Assembly (NCBI GenBank): GCA_005884685.1
Contig: VBAH01000072.1
Coordinates: forward strand, 1 to 64,000
Direction of reading: 5' to 3'
Length of the DNA stretch: 64,000 nucleotides
Source: Alphaproteobacteria bacterium
Lineage (GTDB): Bacteria > Pseudomonadota > Alphaproteobacteria > Rhizobiales > Xanthobacteraceae
Under the pieces are notes generated by a model. It searched no databases, had not been told where the DNA came from, and worked only from the letters and a program-made list of their open reading frames with translations. This document shows, one piece after another, positions 18,400-26,263 of this stretch. Every line of letters begins with the position of its first letter. Position 1 is the stretch's first letter. The position numbers and the translations under genes were made by a program.

Positions 18400-18443
18400 T
18401 GCGGCCAGGATACGTCCTCGCGCCGAATCGGCGGCGCGGCTTG

Positions 18444-18461
18444 CATGACAGTTTTGTGACA
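18444..18461 (-). promoter_or_regulatory. PHO box (PhoB-binding site)
   Basis: Read on the minus strand the site is TGTCACAAAACTGTCATG. It has two TGTCA direct repeats exactly 11 bases apart with an A-rich middle, matching the PhoB consensus CTGTCATAAAACTGTCAT closely. It points toward the Na/Pi cotransporter gene and lies 45-62 bases before its chosen ATG. Activation under phosphate starvation is the expected result. It may also affect the divergent phosphoesterase gene at 18660. Confidence 0.75.
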
Positions 18462-18659
18462 TTAGAGGGCGTATGCGGATTTGAAAGGGAATTCTCGCCG
18501 ATCGCGCGCATACCGCCCGACGGGCCTGTTGTCGGGGCGAAAAGGTTTCGGCGTGCGACCGCGCAAATATCCGCGGCGACGCGGGAGTTGATTTCTTCGC
18601 GCGAAGTGCGTCCGATGCGATACCGGGATCTCAATGAAAAAGGATATGGGGAGGCAGGC

Positions 18660-20180
18660 ATGCGGGTTCGGAGAATTGCACGCGCCGCGTTCGCGGTTAC
18701 GGTTGCGTCTTGCGCAGTCCTCGGGCCTGCGGCCGCCCAGGAAGGACTCGCGAAGATCAAGACCATCGTCGTCATCTATGGCGAGAACCGCAGCTTCGAT
18801 CACTTGTACGGGTTTTTCCCGGGTGCGAACGGCATCGCCAATGCGACCGCGGAGCAGAAGACGCAGCTCGATCACGACGGCAGGCCGCTCACGCAGCTGA
18901 CGACATTCGGCGCAGACGGAAAACCCGATCCGCGCTTTCCGCGCGTTCCCAACGGCCCGTTCTTGATCAATTCGGCCACCGTCAAGATGGCGCCGGACAA
19001 GATCGCGCCGAGTCCGATCCATGCATTCTTCCATCACCAAGAGCAGATCAACGGCGGGCGCAACAACATGTTCGCGGCGATGTCGACCGTCGGCGGCTGG
19101 ACCATGGGCCATTTCGACACAAGCCGCATGCGGCTGTGGCAGTGGGCCAAGGAATACACGCTGGCCGACAACTTCTTCATGGGTGCGTTCGGCGGCTCCT
19201 ATCTCAATCATCAGTGGCTCGTCTGCGCCTGCACGCCGGAACACAAGAATGCACCGGCCGGGATGCGGGCGCGGCTTGACGCGGACGGGAAGCTCGAGAA
19301 AACCCCGGAGTCGCCATCAGCGAACGACGGCGCAGTTCAAGTCTACAGCTCCGGCATCGGCGGGCAGGTGACCCGGGACGGCTATTCGGTCAACACCTCG
19401 CAGCCGCCATACCAGCCGAGCGGAATTCCGCCCGCGCCGGGTGGCGATCCGAACCTCGCCGATCTCCAGGGCACGAAATTGTGGGGCGAGCCGGTGCCGC
19501 CGCAAACCGCCAGGACCATCGGGGACACGCTGTCGGCCAAGAACATCACCTGGGCGTGGTATGCGGGAAGCTGGAACGTGGCGCTAGCCGATGGGCGTCG
19601 TCCGCCCGAGGAAAAGCGCCGCGTTATCTACAATCGCGACGCGGACAGCCCGAACTTTCAACCGCACCATCACCCATTCAATTTCTATGCGCGTTTCGCG
19701 CCGGGTACGCCGGATCGCGTGACTCATCTGAAAGATGGCGAAGATTTCCTGCGCTCGATCGACAACGGGACGCTCCCGGCGGTGGTGTTCTACAAGCCCG
19801 CGGGGCGGTTGAATCAACACCCCGCCTATACGGATTTGGCGACCGGAGACGCCCACATCGCCGATGTGCTCGAGCGCCTGCGCATCAGTCCGCAGTGGGA
19901 TGAGATGGCGGTCATTGTCACCTACGATGAGAACGGGGGCTTCTGGGATCACGTTCCGCCGCCAACCGGACCCGGTTCGGGAGATCGTTTTGGGCCAGGC
20001 ACGCGCGTCCCGACGTTGATCATTTCGCCGTTCGCCCGGAAAGGCTTCGTCGACAAGACCTCCTACGATACCACCTCGATCCTGAAACTGATTTCGCGCC
20101 GTTTCGACCTTGAGCCGCTTGCCGGAGTGCGCGCCAATGCGGGGAATCTCACGGCGGCGTTCGACTTCACGCAACCGTAA
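18660..20180 (+). CDS. Secreted phosphoesterase (phospholipase C/acid phosphatase AcpA-like)
   Basis: A 506-residue exported enzyme of the phosphoesterase superfamily that includes phospholipase C and AcpA. The signal peptide ends near LGPAAAQ. Catalytic-site motifs are GENRSFDHLYGFFPG near the mature start (metal-binding and nucleophile-region residues), FFHHQEQINGG, and VTYDENGGFWDHVPPP toward the C-terminus. It should release phosphate from lipids or phosphomonoesters in the periplasm. The ATG at 18660 follows GGGGAGGCAGGC; the longer upstream frame is not needed. A 12-base palindrome CTTCGCGCGAAG at 18595-18606 lies in its leader. It belongs with the phosphate genes on both sides. Confidence 0.9.
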   Translation: MRVRRIARAAFAVTVASCAVLGPAAAQEGLAKIKTIVVIYGENRSFDHLYGFFPGANGIANATAEQKTQLDHDGRPLTQLTTFGADGKPDPRFPRVPNGPFLINSATVKMAPDKIAPSPIHAFFHHQEQINGGRNNMFAAMSTVGGWTMGHFDTSRMRLWQWAKEYTLADNFFMGAFGGSYLNHQWLVCACTPEHKNAPAGMRARLDADGKLEKTPESPSANDGAVQVYSSGIGGQVTRDGYSVNTSQPPYQPSGIPPAPGGDPNLADLQGTKLWGEPVPPQTARTIGDTLSAKNITWAWYAGSWNVALADGRRPPEEKRRVIYNRDADSPNFQPHHHPFNFYARFAPGTPDRVTHLKDGEDFLRSIDNGTLPAVVFYKPAGRLNQHPAYTDLATGDAHIADVLERLRISPQWDEMAVIVTYDENGGFWDHVPPPTGPGSGDRFGPGTRVPTLIISPFARKGFVDKTSYDTTSILKLISRRFDLEPLAGVRANAGNLTAAFDFTQP

Positions 20181-20191
20181 GGAAACGCCAT

Positions 20192-21196
20192 CTAACTCCA
20201 GAGCCCGCTGAGCAGATAAAACATCGCCGCGATGATTCCGGAGGCAGGCAGCGTGATGATCCACGCGACGACAATTCGGTTGGCAACGTTCCAGCGGACC
20301 GCCGAAACCTTGCGCGCTGCGCCGACACCGACGATGGCGCCCGTAATGGTATGCGTCGTCGAAACCGGGATGCCGAGATAAGTCGCGGCGAACAACGTCA
20401 TCGCCCCGCCGGCTTCGGCGCAAAACCCTTGCATCGGGGTGAGGCGTGTGATCTTCGAGCCCATCGTGTGCACGATGCGCCAGCCGCCGAGCAACGTGCC
20501 GAGTCCCATAGCGGCCTGGCAACTGACGACCACCCAGAACGGCACGTGGAATTCGCTTCCCATCTGCCCTTGTGAGAACAACAGCACGGCGATGATCCCC
20601 ATCGTCTTCTGGGCATCGTTGCCGCCATGCCCGAGGGAGTAGAGAGAAGCCGAAACGAACTGGAGCCGACGGAACCAGTTGTCGACCGATCCCGGCAATG
20701 CGCGAACCAGAAGCCAGGACACTGCAAGGATCAGAAACAACGCCAGGACAAATCCAGTCAGCGGCGAGAGCACGATCGCAGCGGTGGTCTTGGTCAGGCC
20801 GGCCCAGAGCACGGCGCTGGTGCCGGCCTTGGTCATTCCGGCGCCGACCAGTCCACCGATCAGCGCATGCGAGCTGCTCGATGGGATGCCAGCCCACCAG
20901 GTGACGAGGTTCCAGCTAATCGCGCCCATCAATGCACCGAAGATGACGCGTGCATCGACCACGGCCGCGTCGACGATGCCGACGCCGACGGTCTGCGCCA
21001 CGTGCAAACCGAAAAACAGAAAGGCGATGAAATTGAAGAAAGCGGCCCAGGCGACGGCGTAGCGTGGCCGCAGCACACGCGTCGACACGATCGTCGCGAT
21101 CGAGTTCGCGGCATCGTGCAGGCCGTTGAGGAAATCAAAGACGAGCGCTGTGGCGATCAGCCCGATCAGAACCGGCAGGCTGAGGGCGATGTCCAT
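20192..21196 (-). CDS. PiT family inorganic phosphate transporter
   Basis: A 334-residue inner-membrane carrier with about ten helices. The two PiT family signatures are present: FDFLNGLHDAANSIAT at the N-terminus and SLGHGGNDAQKTMGI in the middle. GIPSSSSHALIGG and GIPVSTTHTITGA mark the repeated halves. It moves phosphate, probably as metal-phosphate with protons, at low affinity. It lies 12 bases downstream of the DUF47 gene on the same strand, a standard Pit accessory pair. It converges on the phosphoesterase gene with an 11-base gap. Confidence 0.95.
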   Translation of the reverse strand: MDIALSLPVLIGLIATALVFDFLNGLHDAANSIATIVSTRVLRPRYAVAWAAFFNFIAFLFFGLHVAQTVGVGIVDAAVVDARVIFGALMGAISWNLVTWWAGIPSSSSHALIGGLVGAGMTKAGTSAVLWAGLTKTTAAIVLSPLTGFVLALFLILAVSWLLVRALPGSVDNWFRRLQFVSASLYSLGHGGNDAQKTMGIIAVLLFSQGQMGSEFHVPFWVVVSCQAAMGLGTLLGGWRIVHTMGSKITRLTPMQGFCAEAGGAMTLFAATYLGIPVSTTHTITGAIVGVGAARKVSAVRWNVANRIVVAWIITLPASGIIAAMFYLLSGLWS

Positions 21197-21208
21197 CGGC
21201 CAGCGTCC

Positions 21209-21859
21209 TTACAAGTGATCGACGACCAGTGCATTGATCTCGTTCGCGACGTCCTCCAGGCGGTCGACGACTTTCTCGAGATGGTCGTAGATTTCGGTGC
21301 CGATCATGAAGTTCATGGCGCTGCCGGGGCTGGCTCGATTGGCGAGAAACAGCGCCTTGCGCCCGTCATCATGCAATTCATCGGCGCGCTCCTCGACCCG
21401 TACGATCTGCTCGGTGATCAAATTGAGCTCGCCCGCGTTCTTGCCGATGTTGCGCAAGAGCGGCATCGCGCGCTGCACCAGTTTGGCAGCCGCGAGGGCG
21501 TCTTCTCCCATCTGTTGCATCTGGCGCTCGAAGCTCATCACCTCGAACAACGCAATGACCTTGGCTGTCTTGTTCATCTGGTCGATTGCGTCGTCGAGCG
21601 AACCAATCAGGCCCTGGATGTCACTGCGGTCGAAGGGCGTAATGAACGTTCGCCTGACCGCCACCAGGACCTGCCGGGCGACCTCGTCGGCCTGATTTTC
21701 GAGCGACAGGATTTGGGCGCGACAATTCTCGACCGCGTCGCCGCCTTTCAGCAGGCTGCGCAGCGCCTCGGCACCTGCGACCACAAGCGCGGAATGCTGC
21801 TCAAAGAGGTCAAAGAACTTGTCCTCCTTGGGCATGATCGCCTGAAACCAGCCGAGCAT
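21209..21859 (-). CDS. DUF47 family (PhoU-like) Pit accessory protein
   Basis: 216 residues, all-helical, PhoU-like (DUF47). Typical features are the start MLGWFQAIMPKEDKFFDLFE, the conserved DIQGLIGSLDDAIDQM, and RVEERADELHDDGRKALF. Proteins of this family are encoded just before PiT transporters and are thought to tune their activity. The ATG at 21859 gives the family N-terminus; the longer frame from 21913 was not used. The adjacent PiT gene supports the assignment. Confidence 0.92.
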   Translation of the reverse strand: MLGWFQAIMPKEDKFFDLFEQHSALVVAGAEALRSLLKGGDAVENCRAQILSLENQADEVARQVLVAVRRTFITPFDRSDIQGLIGSLDDAIDQMNKTAKVIALFEVMSFERQMQQMGEDALAAAKLVQRAMPLLRNIGKNAGELNLITEQIVRVEERADELHDDGRKALFLANRASPGSAMNFMIGTEIYDHLEKVVDRLEDVANEINALVVDHL

Positions 21860-21926
21860 GATCGTCCAGCGTCCCGAATCGAGGACGCCAACGTTAGCAC
21901 GGCGAAGAACCACAGGCTGAGCCTGA

Positions 21927-22946
21927 TCACGCGCCCTTCACGCCCTGGGTATTGACGTAGAGCGCATAGACCGAATGGCTCGCGGCCATGAACAGGCGGT
22001 TGCGCTTCGGCCCGCCGAAGCAGACGTTGGCGGAGCGCTCGGGCAGCGCGATGAAGCCGATCGGCTTGCCGGTCGAGTCGAACACCTTCACGCCGTCCTG
22101 CTGCGCATTGCCCATGCCCCAGCCGCACCAGAGATTGCCGTCGGTATCGACGCGGAAGCCGTCCGGCGTGCCGCCCGGCTCGGCATTGATGAACGGCCGC
22201 TTGTTGGCGAGCCGGGTGCCGTTGTCGGTCACGTCGAACACCACGATGACGCGCGGGTTTGCCGCCGCCTCGACCACGTAGAGCTTCGACTCGTCGGGCG
22301 AGAAGGCGAGCCCGTTCGGACGGTTCACGTCGCCGGTCGCGACCGTGAGCTGGCCGGACTTGTCGAGCCGGTAGACGTTGGTCGGCAATTCGGGCGTCGC
22401 CACGTGGCCCTCGTAGTTGCCGAGAATTCCGAACGGCGGGTCGGTGAACCAGACCGAGTCGTCGGACTTCACCACGATGTCGTTCGGCGAGTTGAGCGGC
22501 TTGCCGTCGAACTTGTCGGCCAGCACGGTGATGCCGCCGTCATATTCGGTGCGCGTGACGCGGCGCGTGTCGTGCTCGCAGGTGACGAGGCGGCCCTGGC
22601 GGTCGCGCGTGTTGCCGTTCGCATTGTGGGAGGGCTTGCGATAGACGCTGACACGGCCGGTCTCCTCGTCCCAGCGCATGATGCGGTTGTTCGGGATGTC
22701 GCTCCACAGCAGGCAGCGCGCGTCGCCGAAATAGACCGGCCCTTCGCACCAGCGCATGCCGGTCGCGATGCGCTCGACGCTCGCAAGCCCGAGGCGATAT
22801 TTGGCGAACGACGGATCGAGGTCTCGCACGTAGGGGTCGGGATAGCGCTCGCTCGGCGTCCACTGGGCGAATGCCTTCGGCGCGGCCGCCGCCACCGCGG
22901 CCGCCGCACCGGCGGCCGTCATCATCCCACGTCGTGTGGTTTGCAT
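21927..22946 (-). CDS. Tat-exported SMP-30/gluconolactonase-like protein
   Basis: A 339-residue six-bladed beta-propeller. The N-terminus has a Tat signal (TTRRGMMTAAGAAAA). Metal-site motifs of the SMP-30/gluconolactonase/LRE family are visible: WCEGPVYF (Glu), LNSPNDIVV (Asn) and VNRPNGLAFSPDE (Asn/Asp). The final Asp is probably in GGTPDGFRVDTDGNLW. Members hydrolyse lactones in the periplasm. The ATG at 22946 follows GGGGGAGACGCAA. It is not obviously tied to the phosphate genes or to mutY beside it. Confidence 0.9.
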   Translation of the reverse strand: MQTTRRGMMTAAGAAAAVAAAAPKAFAQWTPSERYPDPYVRDLDPSFAKYRLGLASVERIATGMRWCEGPVYFGDARCLLWSDIPNNRIMRWDEETGRVSVYRKPSHNANGNTRDRQGRLVTCEHDTRRVTRTEYDGGITVLADKFDGKPLNSPNDIVVKSDDSVWFTDPPFGILGNYEGHVATPELPTNVYRLDKSGQLTVATGDVNRPNGLAFSPDESKLYVVEAAANPRVIVVFDVTDNGTRLANKRPFINAEPGGTPDGFRVDTDGNLWCGWGMGNAQQDGVKVFDSTGKPIGFIALPERSANVCFGGPKRNRLFMAASHSVYALYVNTQGVKGA

Positions 22947-23025
22947 TTGCGTCTCCCCCGTTTTGCGCCGGCCTTGCTGGGCCGCGCCTCAGAGGGGATC
23001 GTAGCACCGTACCGCAGGCGTGGCT

Positions 23026-24126
23026 TTAGCGTTGCGGACGGAGCAGATCGGTCCCGAGCGCATGCGCCACGACCTTGCGCATGACGTTCGGCAACGCCTC
23101 GCCGGCGAGACCCGCGAGCGGGGTCCAGCGCATTCCCGCAGGGGCCTTGCGGGTGGCTGGCACTTCCGCCTGATAGACGGAAAGTTCGAGCGGGAAATGC
23201 GTGAACGTATGCGTGACCACGCGGGGCACGCGGCGCCATTGCGCTTGCAAGGGAACGCCGGCGAGCGCCGTCGCTGCGTCGAAATCGCGCGTCCATTCGG
23301 TGGTCGGCACTTCGGTCATGCCGCCGAGCAGGCCCTGCGCGGGACGCCTGCGCGTCAGGATGAATCCGTCGGCGCGCACGGCGACGAACGCCGCGCCGCG
23401 GCGCAGCGCGCCCGTCTTCTTCTGCGCCTTGCGCGGGAAGCGCTCCGGGTCGCCGCGCGCGCGCGACGCGCATGAGTCCATCCACGGACACAGCACGCAG
23501 GCGGGCTTTGCCGGCGTGCACAAGGTCGCGCCGAGATCCATCATGGCCTGCGCGAAATCGCCCGCGCGGCGCGGGGGCGTGAGCTCTCCGGCGAGCGCGC
23601 GGATGCGCGGCTTCGCCCCCGGCAATTCCTCCGCGACGGCGAACAGCCGCGCGATGACGCGCTCGATGTTGCCGTCGACCGGGCTCGCGCGCCTGTCGAA
23701 CGCGATCGCCGCGACCGCGGCCGCCGTGTAGGCGCCGATGCCGGGCAGCGCGCGCAGCGCTTCCTCGCTGTCAGGGAATTCCCCGCCGTGCCGCTCGGCC
23801 ACCGCCTGCGCGCAGGCATGCAGGTTGCGCGCGCGGGCGTAGTAGCCGAGCCCGGCCCAGAGCTTGAGCACATCCTCGAGCGACGCGGCGGCAAGCGCGG
23901 CCACGCTCGGAAAGCGCGCGAGGAAGCGCGCATAATAAGGCGCGACCGCCTTCACGGTGGTCTGCTGCAGCATGATCTCGGAGAGCCACACGCGATACGC
24001 GTCCGCCCGCTCGCCCTTGCTGGCGCGCCACGGCAGCACGCGGCGGTGGCGGTCGTACCAGGCGAGCAGCGCCGCCGGATCGGGCGGCCCGATCTTCTTG
24101 GCGCCCGCTTTGACTGCTAGGCTCAT
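23026..24126 (-). CDS. mutY: A/G-specific adenine glycosylase
   Basis: The 366-residue base-excision repair enzyme that removes adenine mispaired with 8-oxoguanine. The catalytic Glu50 is in LSEIMLQQT, the helix-hairpin-helix is LPGIGAYTAAAV (about 127-138), and the catalytic Asp151 is in PVDGN. The 4Fe-4S cluster ligands C203-x6-C210-x2-C213-x5-C219 are all present. The C-terminal third is the NUDIX-like 8-oxoG recognition domain. Its ATG is only 27 bases from the divergent start of the DUF721 gene, an arrangement I associate with this group of bacteria. Confidence 0.97.
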   Translation of the reverse strand: MSLAVKAGAKKIGPPDPAALLAWYDRHRRVLPWRASKGERADAYRVWLSEIMLQQTTVKAVAPYYARFLARFPSVAALAAASLEDVLKLWAGLGYYARARNLHACAQAVAERHGGEFPDSEEALRALPGIGAYTAAAVAAIAFDRRASPVDGNIERVIARLFAVAEELPGAKPRIRALAGELTPPRRAGDFAQAMMDLGATLCTPAKPACVLCPWMDSCASRARGDPERFPRKAQKKTGALRRGAAFVAVRADGFILTRRRPAQGLLGGMTEVPTTEWTRDFDAATALAGVPLQAQWRRVPRVVTHTFTHFPLELSVYQAEVPATRKAPAGMRWTPLAGLAGEALPNVMRKVVAHALGTDLLRPQR

Positions 24127-24153
24127 CGCCCCGATCTGACAGAGCGCGCACCC

Positions 24154-24630
24154 GTGAACAAGCCTCGCTCGCTGCCGAAACCCTTAAGCCAGCTCGTCGG
24201 CAAGACCATCGCCGACGCGCTCGCGCGCCAGGGCTTCGCCTCGACCGGCGTGGTGACGCACTGGCCCGAGATCGTCGGGCCCGAAATCGCCGACCACGCC
24301 GAGCCGATGCGGATGATCTGGCCGCGCCGCGTGCACGAGGACGATCCCGACCCGGCGACGCTGGTGCTGCGCGTCGAAGGGCCGGTCGCGCTGGAGATCC
24401 AGCACCTCTCCGGCGTCATCATCGAGAAGGTGAACCGCTTCTTCGGCTTCCGCGCGGTCGGGCGCATCCAGATCCGCCAGGCGCCGCTCGCGCGCCGCGA
24501 GAAGAAGAAGCCGCCCCCTGCCCCCGACCCCGAGGTCGTCGCGCGGCTCGCGGCCGGCCTGGGCGACATCGCCGACGAGGGCCTGCGCGACGCGCTTGCC
24601 CGGCTCGGCGCCACCCTCAAACGAACGTGA
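24154..24630 (+). CDS. DUF721/DciA-like protein
   Basis: 158 residues with a GTG start. The core (residues 12-110) fits DUF721: LVGKTIADALARQGF, HWPEIVGPEIADHAEPMRM, then a beta region TLVLRVEGPVALEIQHLSG. DUF721 includes DciA, the helicase-loading protein that replaces DnaC in many bacteria. In alphaproteobacteria the mutY-side copy is commonly annotated this way, but the helicase role here is inference. A Lys/Pro-rich linker and a helical tail follow. The next gene on the same strand encodes a DsbA-like protein. Confidence 0.85.
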   Translation: MNKPRSLPKPLSQLVGKTIADALARQGFASTGVVTHWPEIVGPEIADHAEPMRMIWPRRVHEDDPDPATLVLRVEGPVALEIQHLSGVIIEKVNRFFGFRAVGRIQIRQAPLARREKKKPPPAPDPEVVARLAAGLGDIADEGLRDALARLGATLKRT

Positions 24631-24640
24631 TCAAGATCAA

Positions 24641-24687
24641 TCGGTAGCCGAACGCACATTGCCATAATTGCCCGGTCAGGCTACCGA
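24641..24687. promoter_or_regulatory. 9-bp inverted repeat before the DsbA-like gene
   Basis: TCGGTAGCC (24641-24649) and GGCTACCGA (24679-24687) are exact reverse complements around a 29-base A/T-rich loop. It sits between the DUF721 stop and the DsbA-like start. It could be a partial terminator or an operator. There is no T-run after it. Confidence 0.4.
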
Positions 24688-24723
24688 GACGGCCGGTTTC
24701 GGCCCGCATCAAGGGGAACTCCG

Positions 24724-25362
24724 TTGCGCATCACCCGCCGTGAATTCGTCGTCTCCACTGGCGCGCTTGGCGCCGCCGCCGCGCTGTTTAACTCCGCGCC
24801 GCCTGCCTTCGCCGATCCGACGGTGGAGGAGCTGATGCGGCCCGGGCCGCTGCCCGACCTCGTGCTCGGCAAGGCGGACGCGCCGGTGACGATCATCGAG
24901 TACGCCTCGATGACCTGCCCGCACTGCGCCAATTTCCACAAGACCACCTATCCGGCGCTGAAGGCGAAATACATCGACACTGGCAAGGTGCGCTTCATCT
25001 TCCGCGAATTCCCGCTCGACGATCTTGCCGCCGCCGCCTCGATGCTGGCGCGCTGCGCCGGTGGCGAAAAGTCCATGGCGCTGATCGACGTGCTGTTCGC
25101 ATCCCAAGACAAATGGGCGGTGCGCGAGCCGCTGGCCGCGCTGTTGCAGATCGGCAAGCAGGCGGGCTTCACCCAGGCGACGTTCGACGAATGCCTGAAG
25201 GACCAGAAGCTCTACAACAACATCCTCGCGATGCGCGAGCGCGCCTCCAAGGACTATAAGGTGGAATCGACGCCGACCCTGTTCGTCAACGGCAAGATGC
25301 AGAAGGGCGGCATCTCGATCGAGGAGCTCGAGAAGGTGATGGCGCCGCTGCTGAAGAGCTAG
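24724..25362 (+). CDS. DsbA family exported thiol-disulfide oxidoreductase
   Basis: 212 residues. A Tat-like signal (ITRREFVVSTGALGAAAA) leads into a thioredoxin fold with the active site C65-P-H-C68 (MTCPHCANFH), the DsbA-type CPHC motif, and the cis-Pro loop ESTPTLFVNG near residue 180. It should make or isomerise disulfides in the periplasm. The start is TTG at 24724 with a strong AAGGGGAA site; no ATG gives a complete signal. In related genomes this gene is usually followed directly by smc, but here a RAYT/REP unit lies between. Confidence 0.92.
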   Translation: MRITRREFVVSTGALGAAAALFNSAPPAFADPTVEELMRPGPLPDLVLGKADAPVTIIEYASMTCPHCANFHKTTYPALKAKYIDTGKVRFIFREFPLDDLAAAASMLARCAGGEKSMALIDVLFASQDKWAVREPLAALLQIGKQAGFTQATFDECLKDQKLYNNILAMRERASKDYKVESTPTLFVNGKMQKGGISIEELEKVMAPLLKS

Positions 25363-25401
25363 GGCGCTCTTTGGTTTCTTCTGAGCCGAGCAGGGCGGAC
25401 C

Positions 25402-25482
25402 GTAGCCCGGATGAAGCGAAGCGAAATCCGGGGCCAGCCTCTGCGCATTCCCCCGCATTCCGCTTCGCTCCATGCGGGCTAC
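25402..25482. repeat. REP pair (two inverted REP palindromes), left of RAYT
   Basis: Arm 1 (25402-25433) starts GTAGCCCGGATGAAGCGAAG and ends AATCCGGGG; each arm folds on itself (CCCGGAT..ATCCGGG). Arm 2 (25451-25482) is the inverted relative, ending CTCCATGCGGGCTAC. The pair ends 18 bases before the RAYT stop codon. The same pair occurs at 57113-57198, and a single copy lies at 26049-26081. Confidence 0.85.
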
Positions 25483-25500
25483 AATTTGACCGCTCGCGCC

Positions 25501-26037
25501 TCACTCCCTCCGCTCGCCGAAATCCATGCTGGGATCGTCGACCTCGCCCGCCCAGTCGGCGGGCAACACACCACGCCTGACATAGACGTGAAACGACGAA
25601 TATCGCCAATCGCACGCCCGGTTCACCAGTCTGTGCTTGACCGGGTTGAAGTGCACGTAATCGACATGTCGCTCGAAATCGGTGTCATTCCGAATCGTGT
25701 GCTCCCAAAAGCGCCGTTGCCAGAGTGCGTATTCGCCATTGCGATGGCGCTTGACCGGCACGCCGGCGGCAACCAGCCGATGCGTGAAAGACGCCTTGAT
25801 CCGCTTCCAGCGGGCGGAGAAATCGGAATCGTCTGACGGCAATGTCCAGACGGTGTGCAGGTGTTCCGGCAGGATCACGATGGCGTCGATCGTGAAAGGA
25901 CGCTCGTGCCGCGCGGTACGAAACGCCATCCGCAAGGCGGTCACGTTCTCCACCAGCGCCGAGGACGTCCGGTCGGCGAGCGTGACCGTGAAGAAATAGG
26001 TGCCCCCTGGAACGAAGTTGCGCCGGTATCGGACCAT
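25501..26037 (-). CDS. REP-associated tyrosine transposase (RAYT)
   Basis: A 178-residue Y1 transposase of the IS200/IS605-related RAYT class, which cuts single-stranded REP hairpins. The metal-binding HUH-type motif is H59-L-H61 in VILPEHLHTVW, and the catalytic Tyr127 is in HVDYVHFNPVKH. The opening RRNFVPGGTYFFTVTL and RRFWEHTIR are typical of the family, and the length fits an intact gene. The ATG at 26037 lies only 11 bases from the REP at 26049-26081, and no good ribosome site is visible, so expression may be low. REP palindromes flank it on both sides. Confidence 0.92.
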   Translation of the reverse strand: MVRYRRNFVPGGTYFFTVTLADRTSSALVENVTALRMAFRTARHERPFTIDAIVILPEHLHTVWTLPSDDSDFSARWKRIKASFTHRLVAAGVPVKRHRNGEYALWQRRFWEHTIRNDTDFERHVDYVHFNPVKHRLVNRACDWRYSSFHVYVRRGVLPADWAGEVDDPSMDFGERRE

Positions 26038-26048
26038 CGGCGAGTCTT

Positions 26049-26081
26049 ATCCCGGATTTCGCTTCGCTCCATCCGGGCTAC
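26049..26081. repeat. Single REP palindrome, right of RAYT
   Basis: ATCCCGGATTTCGCTTCGCT followed by CCATCCGGGCTAC, the reverse complement of the left REP arm with few changes. It lies immediately before the RAYT start codon on the minus strand. It may serve as a transposase recognition site and may overlap the gene's promoter. Confidence 0.8.
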
Positions 26082-26220
26082 AAGCTGAGCGCCCTCCACA
26101 ACATTCCGCACGGGACACCGCAAATTCCCCTGTTGCGGCCAGCGCTTCGCCGATTCATTCTCCGGCGCGATTTTGATGGGGTGGCTGATTCGCCGGGCCG
26201 GCGGGTGAGACACCCTGTGA

Positions 26221-26242
26221 GCGGGCGCCAGCCAGCGCCCGC
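26221..26242 (+). promoter_or_regulatory. GC-rich hairpin in the smc leader
   Basis: GCGGGCGC (26221-26228) and GCGCCCGC (26235-26242) pair exactly around a six-base loop, 21 bases before the smc ATG. In RNA this would be a very stable stem close to the ribosome site. It could limit translation, or be the terminator of any transcript coming through the RAYT region. Confidence 0.45.
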
Positions 26243-26263
26243 CTCCACGTGTGCGGAAATGGT

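Larger units (their letters stand above)
25402..26081. mobile_element. RAYT/REP unit inserted between dsbA-like gene and smc
   Basis: A 680-base unit made of a REP pair, one REP-associated tyrosine transposase gene and a single REP. It sits in a gene junction that is normally short in related genomes. No target duplication was recognised. RAYT proteins are thought to spread REP sequences through a genome. The matching REP pair before purD is a likely product of that activity, which is inference. Confidence 0.75.

Noticed and set aside
18441-18462. ATG at 18462 as the start of the Na/Pi cotransporter
   Set aside because: The codon lies at the edge of the PHO box, so it cannot be in the transcript driven by it; the next ATG (18399) gives the family N-terminus.
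25402-26081. REP copies as a CRISPR-like array
   Set aside because: Copies are inverted, few and flank a transposase gene; there are no regular spacers or cas genes.
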